Below, piece after piece: positions 9,238 to 19,114 of a stretch of DNA of 64,000 bases. A program made the position numbers and the translations under genes. The notes under the pieces are model-generated. The model was not told where the DNA came from and made no database searches. It worked only from the letters and a program-made list of their open reading frames with translations. This DNA comes from an uncultured Eubacteriales bacterium (GTDB lineage Bacteria > Bacillota > Clostridia > Oscillospirales > CAG-382), in NCBI GenBank assembly GCA_934446675.1, contig CAKSEL010000005.1, positions 1-64,000 of the forward strand, given 5' to 3'. Within the stretch, counting starts at the first letter, position 1. Each line of letters opens with the position of its first letter.

Positions 9238-11154
9238 ATGCAGACCTTTATACCTCAGGCGGTTCCGCCCGAATCTCTCATAACTTTTGAAAAATATACA
9301 GAAGGGACAAATGCATCCGCAAAGGGTGCGTTTTCCTTGTCGTGCAGTCCGTCGTTTGCGCTTAAAATATCGCGCAGGCTCGGCATATGCTCCTGTCTTA
9401 TGACGCTTACAAACGCATTTGACGGAGAAAAGTACGAATATGCTTTCAAATACACAAAAACCGAGCTTTCAACCGACGTTTTCACGCTTGAAATCGACTT
9501 TCCCGGTCTTTGCGAGCCGGAGGACTGCGGGCTTTTCTTCTACGGAATAACGCTTTTCTCGGACGACAGCCACATATACGCGCTTTCCTCGGTAAACAAT
9601 GTTGATTTTGAGGTGCGCGACGCGTCAAAGCACGACGCAAAGGATTTCAGACTGCTTTTATATGCCGACGGCTTTAAAACTCCGGACTGGGCAAAAAGCG
9701 CCGTGATGTACCACATATTTGTGGACAGATTTGCAAAAGGCGACCGTGATATACCTCTGCGAAGCGACGCTGTTAGAATAGACGGCTGGGAAAACGGCAC
9801 TCCGGAATATGCGCCTTACAACGGCGCGCCCATGAAGAACAATTCGTTTTTCGGCGGAGATCTGTACGGTGTCTCGCAAAAGCTCCCCTACCTTTCCGGA
9901 CTCGGCGTGAATGTAATTTATTTAAGCCCGATCTTCAAGGCTTATTCAAACCACAAATACGACACCGGCGACTACGAAACGATAGACGAAATGTTCGGCG
10001 GAAAAGACGCGTTTGACGCTCTTATAAAAGAGGCGGAAAAATACGGAATACGCGTAATTCTCGATGGAGTTTTCAATCATACCGGCGACGACAGCAAATA
10101 TTTCAACAGATACGGAAAGTACGATACCGTCGGAGCTTATCAGTCATGGGACAGCCCATATCACAACTGGTACGATTTTCAGGAATTTCCCGAAAAGTAT
10201 TCCTGCTGGTGGGGCATCAAGATACTTCCGAAACTCATGAACGAACGCCCGGAACTAAAGGAATTTTTCTTAGGCGAGCACGGAATCGTCAGAAAATGGC
10301 TGAAGAGCGGAACCTCCGGCTGGCGGCTTGACGTTGCGGACGAACTTCCGGGTGAATTTTTAGACCTTTTGAGAAGTGCCGCGAAGTCCGAGAAAGAGGA
10401 CTCGCTGATCATCGGCGAAGTCTGGGAAAATGCAGCGGACAAGGTCGCTTACGGCGAAATGAGAAGATATTTTCTCGGTCACGAGCTTGACAGCGTTATG
10501 AATTATCCAATAAAGAACGCGGTAATTGATTTCTGTCTCGGCGCGGACGCCGAAAGCTTTTACAACACCGTAACCGACATATATTCGAGCTATCCGCCCT
10601 TTGTTTCGTCGGTGCTCATGAACATTCTCGGCACCCACGACACCGAACGCATACTTACGGTGCTGTCGGGCGTTTCGGGACAGGGAAAGAACAACGATGA
10701 GCTGTCCAAAGCAAAGCTTACGCATGAGCAAAAGGCGCTCGCTGTATCGCGTTTAAAGCTTGCGTCGGTATTGCAGTTTACGCTGCCGGGCATGCCGTCA
10801 GTTTTCTACGGAGACGAGGCAGGCATGGAAGGTTATCACGATCCTTTCTGCCGCAGACCTTTTCCGTGGGGACACGCAGACCAGGATCTCACGGAGCATT
10901 ACCGCAAACTCTGCCGAATTAAAAGAAACGAAAAGGCGCTGCACTCATCATATCTTGAATTTTTAAAGCACGAAAACGGTTTTGTATGCTTTAAGCGCGA
11001 AAACGGCGGAAAATCCTTAATTGCCGCGGTAAACGTTTCGGAAAACACGGCAAATCTTTCGCTTGAAGGCAGGTACTGCGATCTGCTTACGGATTCGGAC
11101 TTTGACGGATATATCGCGCCGCACGGTGCGGTGATACTCAAAAAGCGCACGTGA
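9238..11154 (+). CDS. GH13 alpha-glucan hydrolase (neopullulanase/cyclomaltodextrinase-like)
   Basis: A 638-residue intracellular enzyme without signal peptide. Residues 1-150 look like the N-terminal beta-sandwich of maltogenic-amylase-type enzymes. The GH13 barrel then shows YLSPIFKAYSNHKYDTGDY, DGVFNHTG, GWRLDVADE (nucleophile Asp), IIGEVWEN (acid/base Glu) and GTHDTERIL (stabilising Asp). A beta domain ends the protein. Located four bases after glgP, it probably trims dextrins left by phosphorylase, but the exact bond specificity is not shown by the sequence. Last gene of the glycogen operon. Confidence 0.88.
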   Translation: MQTFIPQAVPPESLITFEKYTEGTNASAKGAFSLSCSPSFALKISRRLGICSCLMTLTNAFDGEKYEYAFKYTKTELSTDVFTLEIDFPGLCEPEDCGLFFYGITLFSDDSHIYALSSVNNVDFEVRDASKHDAKDFRLLLYADGFKTPDWAKSAVMYHIFVDRFAKGDRDIPLRSDAVRIDGWENGTPEYAPYNGAPMKNNSFFGGDLYGVSQKLPYLSGLGVNVIYLSPIFKAYSNHKYDTGDYETIDEMFGGKDAFDALIKEAEKYGIRVILDGVFNHTGDDSKYFNRYGKYDTVGAYQSWDSPYHNWYDFQEFPEKYSCWWGIKILPKLMNERPELKEFFLGEHGIVRKWLKSGTSGWRLDVADELPGEFLDLLRSAAKSEKEDSLIIGEVWENAADKVAYGEMRRYFLGHELDSVMNYPIKNAVIDFCLGADAESFYNTVTDIYSSYPPFVSSVLMNILGTHDTERILTVLSGVSGQGKNNDELSKAKLTHEQKALAVSRLKLASVLQFTLPGMPSVFYGDEAGMEGYHDPFCRRPFPWGHADQDLTEHYRKLCRIKRNEKALHSSYLEFLKHENGFVCFKRENGGKSLIAAVNVSENTANLSLEGRYCDLLTDSDFDGYIAPHGAVILKKRT

Positions 11155-11176
11155 CAAAAACGCATAAAAAAACAAA

Positions 11177-11230
11177 ACAGCTCGGTACGAATTCTCTTTC
11201 AAAAACGCACCGGGCTGTATTTTTATTTTT
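11177..11230. terminator. Terminator of the glycogen operon
   Basis: A 10-bp stem with one G-U pair (11177-11186 with 11209-11218), followed on the plus strand by TATTTTTATTTTT. On the minus strand it could also end the convergent araC gene. Confidence 0.8.
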
Positions 11231-11246
11231 ACTTTGTATATCCGCT

Positions 11247-12062
11247 CTAATCCTTGCCTTTATACGGCGAGTTCTGCGACGCCTTGAAACTGGACGGTGA
11301 AAGTCCCGTCTCTTTTCTGAACACGCGCGAGAAATAATAGATATTTTCATATCCCGACATTGTGGCTATATCCGAAATGGAGTACGCTCCGTTCTGAAGC
11401 AGCTCGCAGGCATAGTTTATTCTCATGCGCGTCAGATACTTTACCGGCGGCATCTTATATACCGACGTAAAAATGCGTCTGAAATACGAATAGCTCATTC
11501 CGCAGATCTCTCCAAGGCACGGACAGTCGAAATCCGATTCGTTGAAATGCTTTGACATATACTCGATTGCCGGCGTTATAAGCTCTTTTGCGGCGTCGGG
11601 AGACGCTTTCTTGACATTCTCAAACTCGGCAAATATATCGTACAGTATAGACATACATCTGTACATACAGTATTCGTCGTCTCCGCCCGAAACCCAGAGC
11701 ATACTCAGATTTGAAAACAGCTTTCTTATATTCTCGTTGCTGTGCGTGTTAAGCACCATTGCCTCTTTTGGCAGATCCGAATCAGAATCGAATATTATAT
11801 CTATGCTGTCGCCGCACTTTACGAAATCCACCACGGTATTTGGCGCGTCCTCTATGCCTTTTGGAAGATACTCGACGCTGCCCGGAATATTATGTATGGT
11901 TTTTCCGTTGAAATGCGTGTAGTTTTCTCCGCTTATCGTGAGTATCAGCTCATAATAGCGCAGATGACCGTTATACTTCAGATTTTTAACGTCCCTGTTC
12001 TCCCTGTTTATGTGAAGAACCGTCGTTATCTTCTTTACCGACACGTTAGGTGTGTAAAACAC
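11247..12062 (-). CDS. AraC family transcriptional regulator
   Basis: A 271-residue regulator with an N-terminal cupin-like sensor half and a C-terminal double helix-turn-helix. The second half shows the family pattern MRINYACELLQNGAYSISDIA and GYENIYYFSRVFRKETGLSPSSF. The start is a GTG preceded by GAGGTG at normal spacing. It is divergent from the large SLH/GH99-like gene across a 257-base gap, so that gene is its most likely target; AraC members with this layout often sense sugars. Ligand unknown. Confidence 0.92.
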   Translation of the reverse strand: MFYTPNVSVKKITTVLHINRENRDVKNLKYNGHLRYYELILTISGENYTHFNGKTIHNIPGSVEYLPKGIEDAPNTVVDFVKCGDSIDIIFDSDSDLPKEAMVLNTHSNENIRKLFSNLSMLWVSGGDDEYCMYRCMSILYDIFAEFENVKKASPDAAKELITPAIEYMSKHFNESDFDCPCLGEICGMSYSYFRRIFTSVYKMPPVKYLTRMRINYACELLQNGAYSISDIATMSGYENIYYFSRVFRKETGLSPSSFKASQNSPYKGKD

Positions 12063-12319
12063 TTTCTTTCACCTCTCGCCGTGCTTTTTATGCACGTTTT
12101 TGATAAATCACGGAAATACACTGCAAATCATGTTAACAGTATAACATACGCCGGATTTTATTGCAATACATTGGGCTTAAAAAGTCAATATTGTGTCAAA
12201 TAGTACAAATGTGACGAAATTTGCATTTACGGGAACTTTCAATAATAATAAAATGTATATGTAATTATAAAAAGAATGGCAAATTTTAGACAAATTGCAC
12301 AAAAAACGGAGGTATTTTA

Positions 12320-15300
12320 ATGCGAGGCAAAAGCTTTATACGACTGCTTACCGGCACTGCGCTTGCAGCACTGATGGCGTTTGGTTCATCTGCCGCGTTC
12401 AGCAAGACAAACACCTATCAGAACGGCAAGTTCACCGATGTTCCGGAAAAATCATGGTACGCGGGAGAAGTCGCGTCGGCTTACGAGCTTGGGTTCATGA
12501 ACGGCGTTTCGGATACGCTGTACAGTCCCGACGGCGAAGTTACCGTGGCTCAGGGTATAACCATGGCAAGCCGCGTTCATGCAAGCTACAACGGAAAGCA
12601 GATCGAAAGCACGGGCGGCGAATGGTACGATATGTACGTAAAATACGCCCTTGCAAACGGAATTATCAAGGAAAATCAGTTTGACAGCTACACGCGTCCC
12701 ATTCAGAGATATGAAATGGCGGTGCTGTTTGCGTCGAGCATGCCGGCTGACTATTTCAAAGCCAAGAACGACATAAGCTCAATTCCCGACATTGCAAGCT
12801 ACAAGCCGTACTGCAAGGACATACTCACGCTTTACAATGCAGGAGTTGTTCTGGGTTCAGACGAATACGGCACATTCTATCCCAACAACGACATCAAGAG
12901 ATGCGAGGCTGCGGCTATAATCAACCGCGTCGCAATTCCCGAAAACCGTCTTTCAGGTTCTCCCAAAGCTCTTCCCAAAGCCGAATTTCCGCTTTACTTT
13001 GCCGACGACAACGGCGTTGTATCAACGCTGTCATTCGGTACATACGGCTGGGACGTTGACGCAAGAGGCGGCGACAGACTTGCAAGCTCAAAGCAGCTCT
13101 CGGTACTCGACATAAGAGACGATTCGAGAAGTGCGCTGTTACGTAAGTTTAATCTTCGCACAAGCGGAAAGCTCACACTTGAAACAACACTCCAGATTTC
13201 AAACGCAGCGGACGGATTTCACGTTATTCTCTCTCACGAGGACGGCGGAAAAGCAGCGCTCGATCTCTTTACGAGAGGTTCAAAGTGGTATATTCTCGAA
13301 AACGGCAAGGAAACAGACACGGGAAAAGCCGTTGAAAACGGAAATCTGCGCATAAAGGCGGTAACAGACCTTGACGCAAAGAAAACAACGCTCAGCTTTA
13401 ACGGAAAGCTTGTCGGAGAATACGCACTTGCCGACAGCAGCGTTGACGGAGTTAACTATCTCATTTTCAGTTCCGAAAAGGAAACTACCTGTTCCGTAAC
13501 TCCCGACAAAACAAAGCTTTACACGGGATATGCGCTTAACGAAACCTTTGTTTCGGTTCCCAAGGGCGACTATCTTCCCTATACATGGACGCTTGACGGC
13601 GCTTCTTGCACTATCGACGCGAGCGCATTCGGCTCATACGATCCTTACAATCTCAAGATCAGCGTTGAAAGCGGAAAAACCGCACTTCTCAAGACTTCGT
13701 TCTCTCCTATAAGCCAGAAAACGGCAGCCGAAATGAAGTTTCTCATGAGAGACTACACCGACGGTCTTACTTTTGCTCTTACGACCGGCGGCGCTGACGC
13801 GGTAAAGATCTACACCAAAGGCAACGCTTTCTATTCGGCAGACGGCACCAAGCTCTACGAATACGACAAAAACGTATGGCAGACTCTCAAGATAACCGTA
13901 AACACCTTTAACGGCAAAGTCGATTACTTTATAGACAACAGAAAGATGGGTTCGGGAACTTACACCGCATCAAAGACTTTTGACGGCATTAAATTCACCG
14001 TTCCCGCCTCATCAAAAGCTCTCGACATTTTCACCGACGATTTTCTCGTATACAATATGTTTGACGACGAGGACGACTACGTAAAAGCGCCCAATCCCGT
14101 CTCTTCGGACGGATACGAAGTCGGCATGGAGGTCTGCGACATATGGCGCAACGGTTTCCAGTTCGGCTGGGACTACACAAGCGCATTTGAAGAAACGCAC
14201 CCCTATCTCGGAATGTTCGACGAGGGTTCGACAGAAGCTGCCGACTGGGAAAACAAGTGGCTCAGCGAGGCAGGCGTTGACTTCAAGCTCGTATGCTGGT
14301 ATTCCGGCACAAGCACCGACGCTCAGAAAACTCCGAGAAATTCCTTCGGTCTCAACGCATACATGAACTCAAAGTATTCCGATACCGTAAAGTATGCGAT
14401 AATGTGGGAAAACTCCGGCAATCTCCCCAAGAACGCAGCAGACTTCAGAAAGAACTTTGTTCCGTACTGGATCGAATACTATTTCAAGGACAAGGACAGA
14501 TATTACACCGTAGACAACAAGGCTCTCTTTACCATATACCGTTCTTCAACGCTTACTCAGGTATTCGGCGACAATGCTGCGGTAAAGGCAGAGCTTGATT
14601 ATCTGAGAGAACAGGTAAAGGCTCTCGGCTACGACGATCTTATAATCCTTACCACATCTTCTACGAGTGCAAAATACGGCAACTTTGCCGACATGGGCTT
14701 TGACGGCGTATACAGCTACAACCTCGGTCCGTCTGCCTTCGACGCACAGTATCAGAAAACCGGATTAAAGCAGCAGCTTGACAATGCAAACGCACTCGGA
14801 AGCAATTTTGCCGCAGTTCCGACAGTTTGCGTAGGTTTCAACAATATGTATCTCAACGACAATACGAGATACGCAAACATCACCGTTTCCGACTACAAAA
14901 ACGTCTTTGACTGGTTAAAGACTGACTACTTCGCTTCTCAGAAAAAGAACAGTTGGGCAGCCAATATGGTAATACTCAGCAACTGGAACGAATTTGGCGA
15001 AGGTCACTACATAATGCCCGCAAATCTCAACGGATTCGGCTATCTCAACACAATTAAGAACGCGTTTACCGCCGAAAAGGTTGCCGACGCCGACATCTCA
15101 AAAGGCGAAGTTCCGACCGAACAGCAGAAAGAAAGATTTACCTCTCTCTACTATCAGGGCAAATCAAGACTCAGACGCGACAGACGCGAGTCCGACAGCA
15201 GTTTTGGCAACACATCAAGCCTTACAAGAGCAGTGGGCTGGGATATGGACAAGGACGGTTCAAAGTGGCTCACGGGCGCTTTCGGTATAGACGGATTACA

Positions 15301-17515
15301 GTGTACGGACGGTATACTCAAAGGAAAGAGCACCGGAGGAGATTTTGCTCTCAGCACGACCGTTGCAAGCCTAAATTCCGCAGACGCTCACTTCTTACAC
15401 GTCCGCATGAAACTCTCCGGCTGCATTGCCGAAAAGCAGAACGCTCAGTTCTACTTCCTCACCAACCTCAGCAAAACATGGGACGAAAGCAAGGCTACAA
15501 ACTTTGAAGTCAGCGCCGACGGCGAGTTCCATGACTACTACGTTGACCTCTCGGTAATCAAGGCTTGGCAGAACACCATAACCAACATAAGATTCGATCC
15601 CATCGCGCGTGGCGACTGCGAATTTGAAATTACCGTGATCGAAATTATGTCGGCTCCCGAAAAGCCTCTTATCTATCTCATCGACAAAAACACAGTTCTC
15701 ACGACAGACTTTACCAACACCTTCGACGAGTCCGGAAACATGATCGCAGCAATCAATCCCTACTCCGGTTTCTTTGACAGGCTCGGCATATACTACACCT
15801 GGGACAAGTCGCAAAACAAACTCTGCCTGTACTCCTCCGAGCACTCCGCAGAGCTTACAATGGGACAGAAAGAAGCGGTTTCCGATACCGGAAAGTTCAC
15901 TATGACGACAGCTCCCGTTCTTCGCGACGGTATTCCCGCAATAGAAATTCAGTCTGTTCTCACGGCTCTCGGCTATGATTACGAAAAAGACGCTTCTTCT
16001 ATTATAATCAAATTAACCGCGTCCGACGTAAAGACCGACGAAAAGAAATACTGGTACGAATTTAACGTCCCGGGTTACACCGAAGGCTGGTCAGGCGCGT
16101 GTCTTGAATCGCTGGTTGCACACGAAGGCGTGCTTGACTGCGTATCCAAATCCAACGGCAGACGCCACGACCCTGTTCTCAACTCTCCCGACAAGCTCGA
16201 CATTCCTGCAAGCAGATACGGCAAGATCACAGTCGGCTTGAGATATGAGCTTACAGACTCGTCAACCTCGGCAAACTCGACCATATTCTTCCGCACCGCA
16301 ACCTCCTCGTTCAGCGAAGTTACCTGCGTTACCGTAAACACGCCCAAAAAGTCTACGGACGGAGAAGTTGTGGAAATAGAATTCGACATGAGATCCTGCT
16401 CGCTCTGGCAGGGCAAAATCCAACAGATAAGATTCGACCCGTTTGAGGCTGCCGGAAACTTCAGCGTAGATTACATCAGAATTATTCTCACCGATCCCGA
16501 CGCAGATCCCGACGCGTTCAGCTTCCCGACCGAGCTTACAGAGGCAAATGCCGAAAACGCAAAGCTCTACACCATAATCGGCGACGGTGCAAACGTTTCG
16601 GTAGTCGAAGATCCCGACAACAAGGAAAATCACGTATATTATGCAAAGGCAAGCGTGACCGGAAAGAGCTGGACTCACCTCAAGTTCCCGTTCACCTTCA
16701 AGCCCGGCGCAACATACATGGTAGAGTTTGACGTAAAGCACCTCGGAGATTACAACGGAAAGCCTTACTCCAACGTTCTGACCGCAGTAAACTTCTTCTA
16801 CAACAGCGCAAATCACACCGGCATCACAAACCAGAAAAACTCAATCGGAGAATGGGTACACGTTTCCGGATCGCTTTCGGTAAATTCCGATTACGTTCCC
16901 AGTACCGACGACTATCTGTCGATCTGGTGCAACCCCAGCCCCGAAACGGAACTCGGCTGCAGCTTCTACGTTGACAATCTCAAGGTAGCTCTCGCTGCCG
17001 CTTCGGATTCGGCAGAACTTGCACATTCCACAAAGGCAATCGTTGAAAACATAGACGACAACGCAGAGGGCACATCTACTCCTCTGTATGCGTCAGGCGG
17101 AACAATGTCGATAACCGAAGATCCCAAAGACAAGGGAAACAAGGTCTACAAAATGACGGTTCCCGGCGCACGTATCTGGAACTACATTCAGGCAAACATG
17201 AAATTCACCGCAGGCAAGACCTACAAGTTCAGCTACGACATATACTTCCTTGAAGACGGAAACGGTGAAAGCGTAAGCAAGGCCAATACCTGCACCAACT
17301 TCTACTTCGGAGAGGACGGCATAACCGCAAAGAACCACGCCGTTACCGCTCACGCAAAGAAAGGTTCGTCAAACGACGGCTGGCATCACGTTGAAGGCTC
17401 GTTTACAATTCCGCAAAACTATATTCCGTCCGAAAAGGACTACTTCGGCATTTACACCGATCCTTCAAACAACATCGGCGTCTGCTACCTTATAGACAAC
17501 ATCAAGCTTTCGTAA
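12320..17515 (+). CDS. Giant cell-surface protein: SLH domains, GH99/WbsX-like domain, carbohydrate-binding-like domains
   Basis: 1731 residues. A signal peptide (about 1-30, ending near SSAAFS) is followed by three SLH-type segments (about 35-215), which bind secondary wall polymers and anchor proteins to the cell wall. Two jelly-roll-like stretches (about 230-590) precede a domain at about 600-925 resembling the GH99/WbsX group. It has LGMFDEGSTEAADWENKW, FKLVCWYSG and, near residue 888, SNWNEFGEGHY. Residues about 1120-1235 resemble a copper-amine-oxidase-N type stalk domain. Two beta-sandwich domains resembling CBM4/9-type modules end the protein. GGAGG sets the ATG. I infer a wall-anchored enzyme or binder of a complex polysaccharide; substrate unknown. 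Confidence 0.83.
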   Translation: MRGKSFIRLLTGTALAALMAFGSSAAFSKTNTYQNGKFTDVPEKSWYAGEVASAYELGFMNGVSDTLYSPDGEVTVAQGITMASRVHASYNGKQIESTGGEWYDMYVKYALANGIIKENQFDSYTRPIQRYEMAVLFASSMPADYFKAKNDISSIPDIASYKPYCKDILTLYNAGVVLGSDEYGTFYPNNDIKRCEAAAIINRVAIPENRLSGSPKALPKAEFPLYFADDNGVVSTLSFGTYGWDVDARGGDRLASSKQLSVLDIRDDSRSALLRKFNLRTSGKLTLETTLQISNAADGFHVILSHEDGGKAALDLFTRGSKWYILENGKETDTGKAVENGNLRIKAVTDLDAKKTTLSFNGKLVGEYALADSSVDGVNYLIFSSEKETTCSVTPDKTKLYTGYALNETFVSVPKGDYLPYTWTLDGASCTIDASAFGSYDPYNLKISVESGKTALLKTSFSPISQKTAAEMKFLMRDYTDGLTFALTTGGADAVKIYTKGNAFYSADGTKLYEYDKNVWQTLKITVNTFNGKVDYFIDNRKMGSGTYTASKTFDGIKFTVPASSKALDIFTDDFLVYNMFDDEDDYVKAPNPVSSDGYEVGMEVCDIWRNGFQFGWDYTSAFEETHPYLGMFDEGSTEAADWENKWLSEAGVDFKLVCWYSGTSTDAQKTPRNSFGLNAYMNSKYSDTVKYAIMWENSGNLPKNAADFRKNFVPYWIEYYFKDKDRYYTVDNKALFTIYRSSTLTQVFGDNAAVKAELDYLREQVKALGYDDLIILTTSSTSAKYGNFADMGFDGVYSYNLGPSAFDAQYQKTGLKQQLDNANALGSNFAAVPTVCVGFNNMYLNDNTRYANITVSDYKNVFDWLKTDYFASQKKNSWAANMVILSNWNEFGEGHYIMPANLNGFGYLNTIKNAFTAEKVADADISKGEVPTEQQKERFTSLYYQGKSRLRRDRRESDSSFGNTSSLTRAVGWDMDKDGSKWLTGAFGIDGLQCTDGILKGKSTGGDFALSTTVASLNSADAHFLHVRMKLSGCIAEKQNAQFYFLTNLSKTWDESKATNFEVSADGEFHDYYVDLSVIKAWQNTITNIRFDPIARGDCEFEITVIEIMSAPEKPLIYLIDKNTVLTTDFTNTFDESGNMIAAINPYSGFFDRLGIYYTWDKSQNKLCLYSSEHSAELTMGQKEAVSDTGKFTMTTAPVLRDGIPAIEIQSVLTALGYDYEKDASSIIIKLTASDVKTDEKKYWYEFNVPGYTEGWSGACLESLVAHEGVLDCVSKSNGRRHDPVLNSPDKLDIPASRYGKITVGLRYELTDSSTSANSTIFFRTATSSFSEVTCVTVNTPKKSTDGEVVEIEFDMRSCSLWQGKIQQIRFDPFEAAGNFSVDYIRIILTDPDADPDAFSFPTELTEANAENAKLYTIIGDGANVSVVEDPDNKENHVYYAKASVTGKSWTHLKFPFTFKPGATYMVEFDVKHLGDYNGKPYSNVLTAVNFFYNSANHTGITNQKNSIGEWVHVSGSLSVNSDYVPSTDDYLSIWCNPSPETELGCSFYVDNLKVALAAASDSAELAHSTKAIVENIDDNAEGTSTPLYASGGTMSITEDPKDKGNKVYKMTVPGARIWNYIQANMKFTAGKTYKFSYDIYFLEDGNGESVSKANTCTNFYFGEDGITAKNHAVTAHAKKGSSNDGWHHVEGSFTIPQNYIPSEKDYFGIYTDPSNNIGVCYLIDNIKLS

Positions 17516-17544
17516 AGCAGCACCCGTCATACGCATAAAAATAC

Positions 17545-17569
17545 AGCGCGCCTTAACCGGCGCGCTTTT
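17545..17569 (+). terminator. Terminator after the large SLH/GH99-like gene
   Basis: An 8-bp GC-rich stem (17545-17552 with 17559-17566) with loop TTAACC and a short T run. Confidence 0.75.
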
Positions 17570-17592
17570 CCTGTAAGTATACGTAAATTAAG

Positions 17593-17625
17593 CACCGGTT
17601 TTGCACTCCGGTGTTTTGTTTTTTC
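17593..17625. terminator. Second hairpin between convergent genes
   Basis: A 6-bp stem CACCGG/CCGGTG (17593-17598 with 17608-17613), followed on the plus strand by TTTTGTTTTTT. It may back up the previous terminator and, weakly, end the minus-strand DUF6472 transcript. Confidence 0.55.
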
Positions 17626-17630
17626 ACGGA

Positions 17631-17858
17631 TTACTGTTTTCTTGCTATTTTGTACTCGTCATAGGCTTGGAAATACGGACAATGCTGAAATCTGCCCTGC
17701 AAAAAATACACCATTTCGTCCTCGTCGAGTGCCATTGTACATTCGTAGCTTTCACCCTCGTCGTCCCAGTCGTAGTGTGCGCAGTAATCGCAATTGCTGC
17801 CCGTATTCGGACGCTCTGTTTTTACGTTTTGCGTCTTTTTGCCGTTATTGTTCTCCAT
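17631..17858 (-). CDS. DUF6472-like small cysteine-rich protein
   Basis: 75 residues, with a Lys/Asn-rich start then a compact acidic core: NCDYCAHYDWDDEGESYEC and LDEDEMVYFLQGRF followed by CPYFQAYDEYKIARKQ. The four cysteines (CxxC, C, C) suggest a small metal-binding fold. I recognise this as the DUF6472 pattern common in Clostridia; function unknown. It lies 37 bases downstream of the cation-efflux gene on the same strand and is probably cotranscribed. Confidence 0.8.
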   Translation of the reverse strand: MENNNGKKTQNVKTERPNTGSNCDYCAHYDWDDEGESYECTMALDEDEMVYFLQGRFQHCPYFQAYDEYKIARKQ

Positions 17859-17895
17859 AATCCGTCTTTCCCTTTCATATTTTTGCCTTATTATA

Positions 17896-19068
17896 TCAGG
17901 TCATGTCGCGGTCAACGTCTATCACGCAGTTATAGTTTTCTCCGAGAGTCTGTTTTATTATATCGGAAATATTGTTTACTATCTCATTATCCGATAGTGT
18001 AAGCGAGTACGGCGCGCAGACGTCGAAAACAAGATTCGTATGAGTAGTGCCCGGAACGGTTCTGAAATCGTGCACCGTCACCCTCTCGTCAAAGCACTTT
18101 ACGGCTGTTATTACACTGTCTTTGAGTATACGCGTATTCTCATCGTCCTGTGCGATAGGATCCATGTGAATTACGGCAATACAGCCGAGCCTGTGCATAA
18201 GCTCCCTTTCGATATTATCTATAAGGTCATGCGTCTGCATAAGTTCGGATTTGTCCGAAACCTCGGCATGAAGTGAGATCATCACTCTGCCCGGGCCGTA
18301 ATTATGCACCACAATGTCATGCACGCCGAGTATTTTGTCATGTGCAAGCACAATACTTTTGATATTATCCACAAATTCTTTTGTCGGAGGTTCGCCGAGC
18401 AGCGGACTTATGGTATCCTTTGCAGCGCCGACGCCTGCGAAGATGATAAACATTGCAACCGCAAGTCCGAGCCAGCCGTCTATATTGACATTTGCAAAAT
18501 GCGAAATTATCATACCCGCAAGCACGACAAACGTCGCAACGCAGTCAGACAGCGAATCGGCAGCCGTGGCTTTCATCGCGGAAGAATTTATCTTTACGGC
18601 AATCTTTGTGTTATAAAATGCCATATAGAGCTTTACACAGACCGAACACACAAGTATTACGGCGCTTAAACCCCCGAAGCTCTGTTCCCGTGACGGGGAA
18701 ATGATCTTCTCAAACGACGTTCTGACAAGCTCTGTACCCATGATTACTATGATCATAGACACGATAAGCCCCGAAATATATTCAAATCTTCCGTGTCCGA
18801 ACGGGTGCTCGGAATCGGGTTTCTGAGCCGCAAGCCTAAAGCCCAGAAGCGTAATTACCGACGAACCGGCGTCCGAAAGGTTATTGAACGCGTCAGCCGT
18901 AACGGCAATGGAGCCTGAAAGAGTACCGGCTGCGAATTTAAATGCGAAAAGCAGCACGTTGAGCAGAATTCCGACAAGCGCACACAGCACACCATAGCTT
19001 TCTCTTACGGTTTTATCCGTGTAATTCTTACAGTCCTTTATAAAGATCCGCGAAAGAACGCTTATCAT
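17896..19068 (-). CDS. Cation diffusion facilitator family transporter
   Basis: A 390-residue inner-membrane antiporter that exports divalent metal such as Zn, Mn or Fe against protons. About six membrane helices occupy the first 220 residues. The two half-sites are visible as TADAFNNLSDAG and ATAADSLSDCVATF; HPFGHGRFEY sits between them. A cytoplasmic ferredoxin-like metal domain follows. The C-terminus is longer than the minimal family length and carries a second alpha/beta segment of about 80 residues. GGAGG precedes the ATG. Lies 46 bases after trpB2 on the same strand. Confidence 0.92.
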   Translation of the reverse strand: MISVLSRIFIKDCKNYTDKTVRESYGVLCALVGILLNVLLFAFKFAAGTLSGSIAVTADAFNNLSDAGSSVITLLGFRLAAQKPDSEHPFGHGRFEYISGLIVSMIIVIMGTELVRTSFEKIISPSREQSFGGLSAVILVCSVCVKLYMAFYNTKIAVKINSSAMKATAADSLSDCVATFVVLAGMIISHFANVNIDGWLGLAVAMFIIFAGVGAAKDTISPLLGEPPTKEFVDNIKSIVLAHDKILGVHDIVVHNYGPGRVMISLHAEVSDKSELMQTHDLIDNIERELMHRLGCIAVIHMDPIAQDDENTRILKDSVITAVKCFDERVTVHDFRTVPGTTHTNLVFDVCAPYSLTLSDNEIVNNISDIIKQTLGENYNCVIDVDRDMT

Positions 19069-19114
19069 CAGATTACCTCCGTGCTGCCTTTTTGCAGCTT
19101 TTCTTATTTACATA

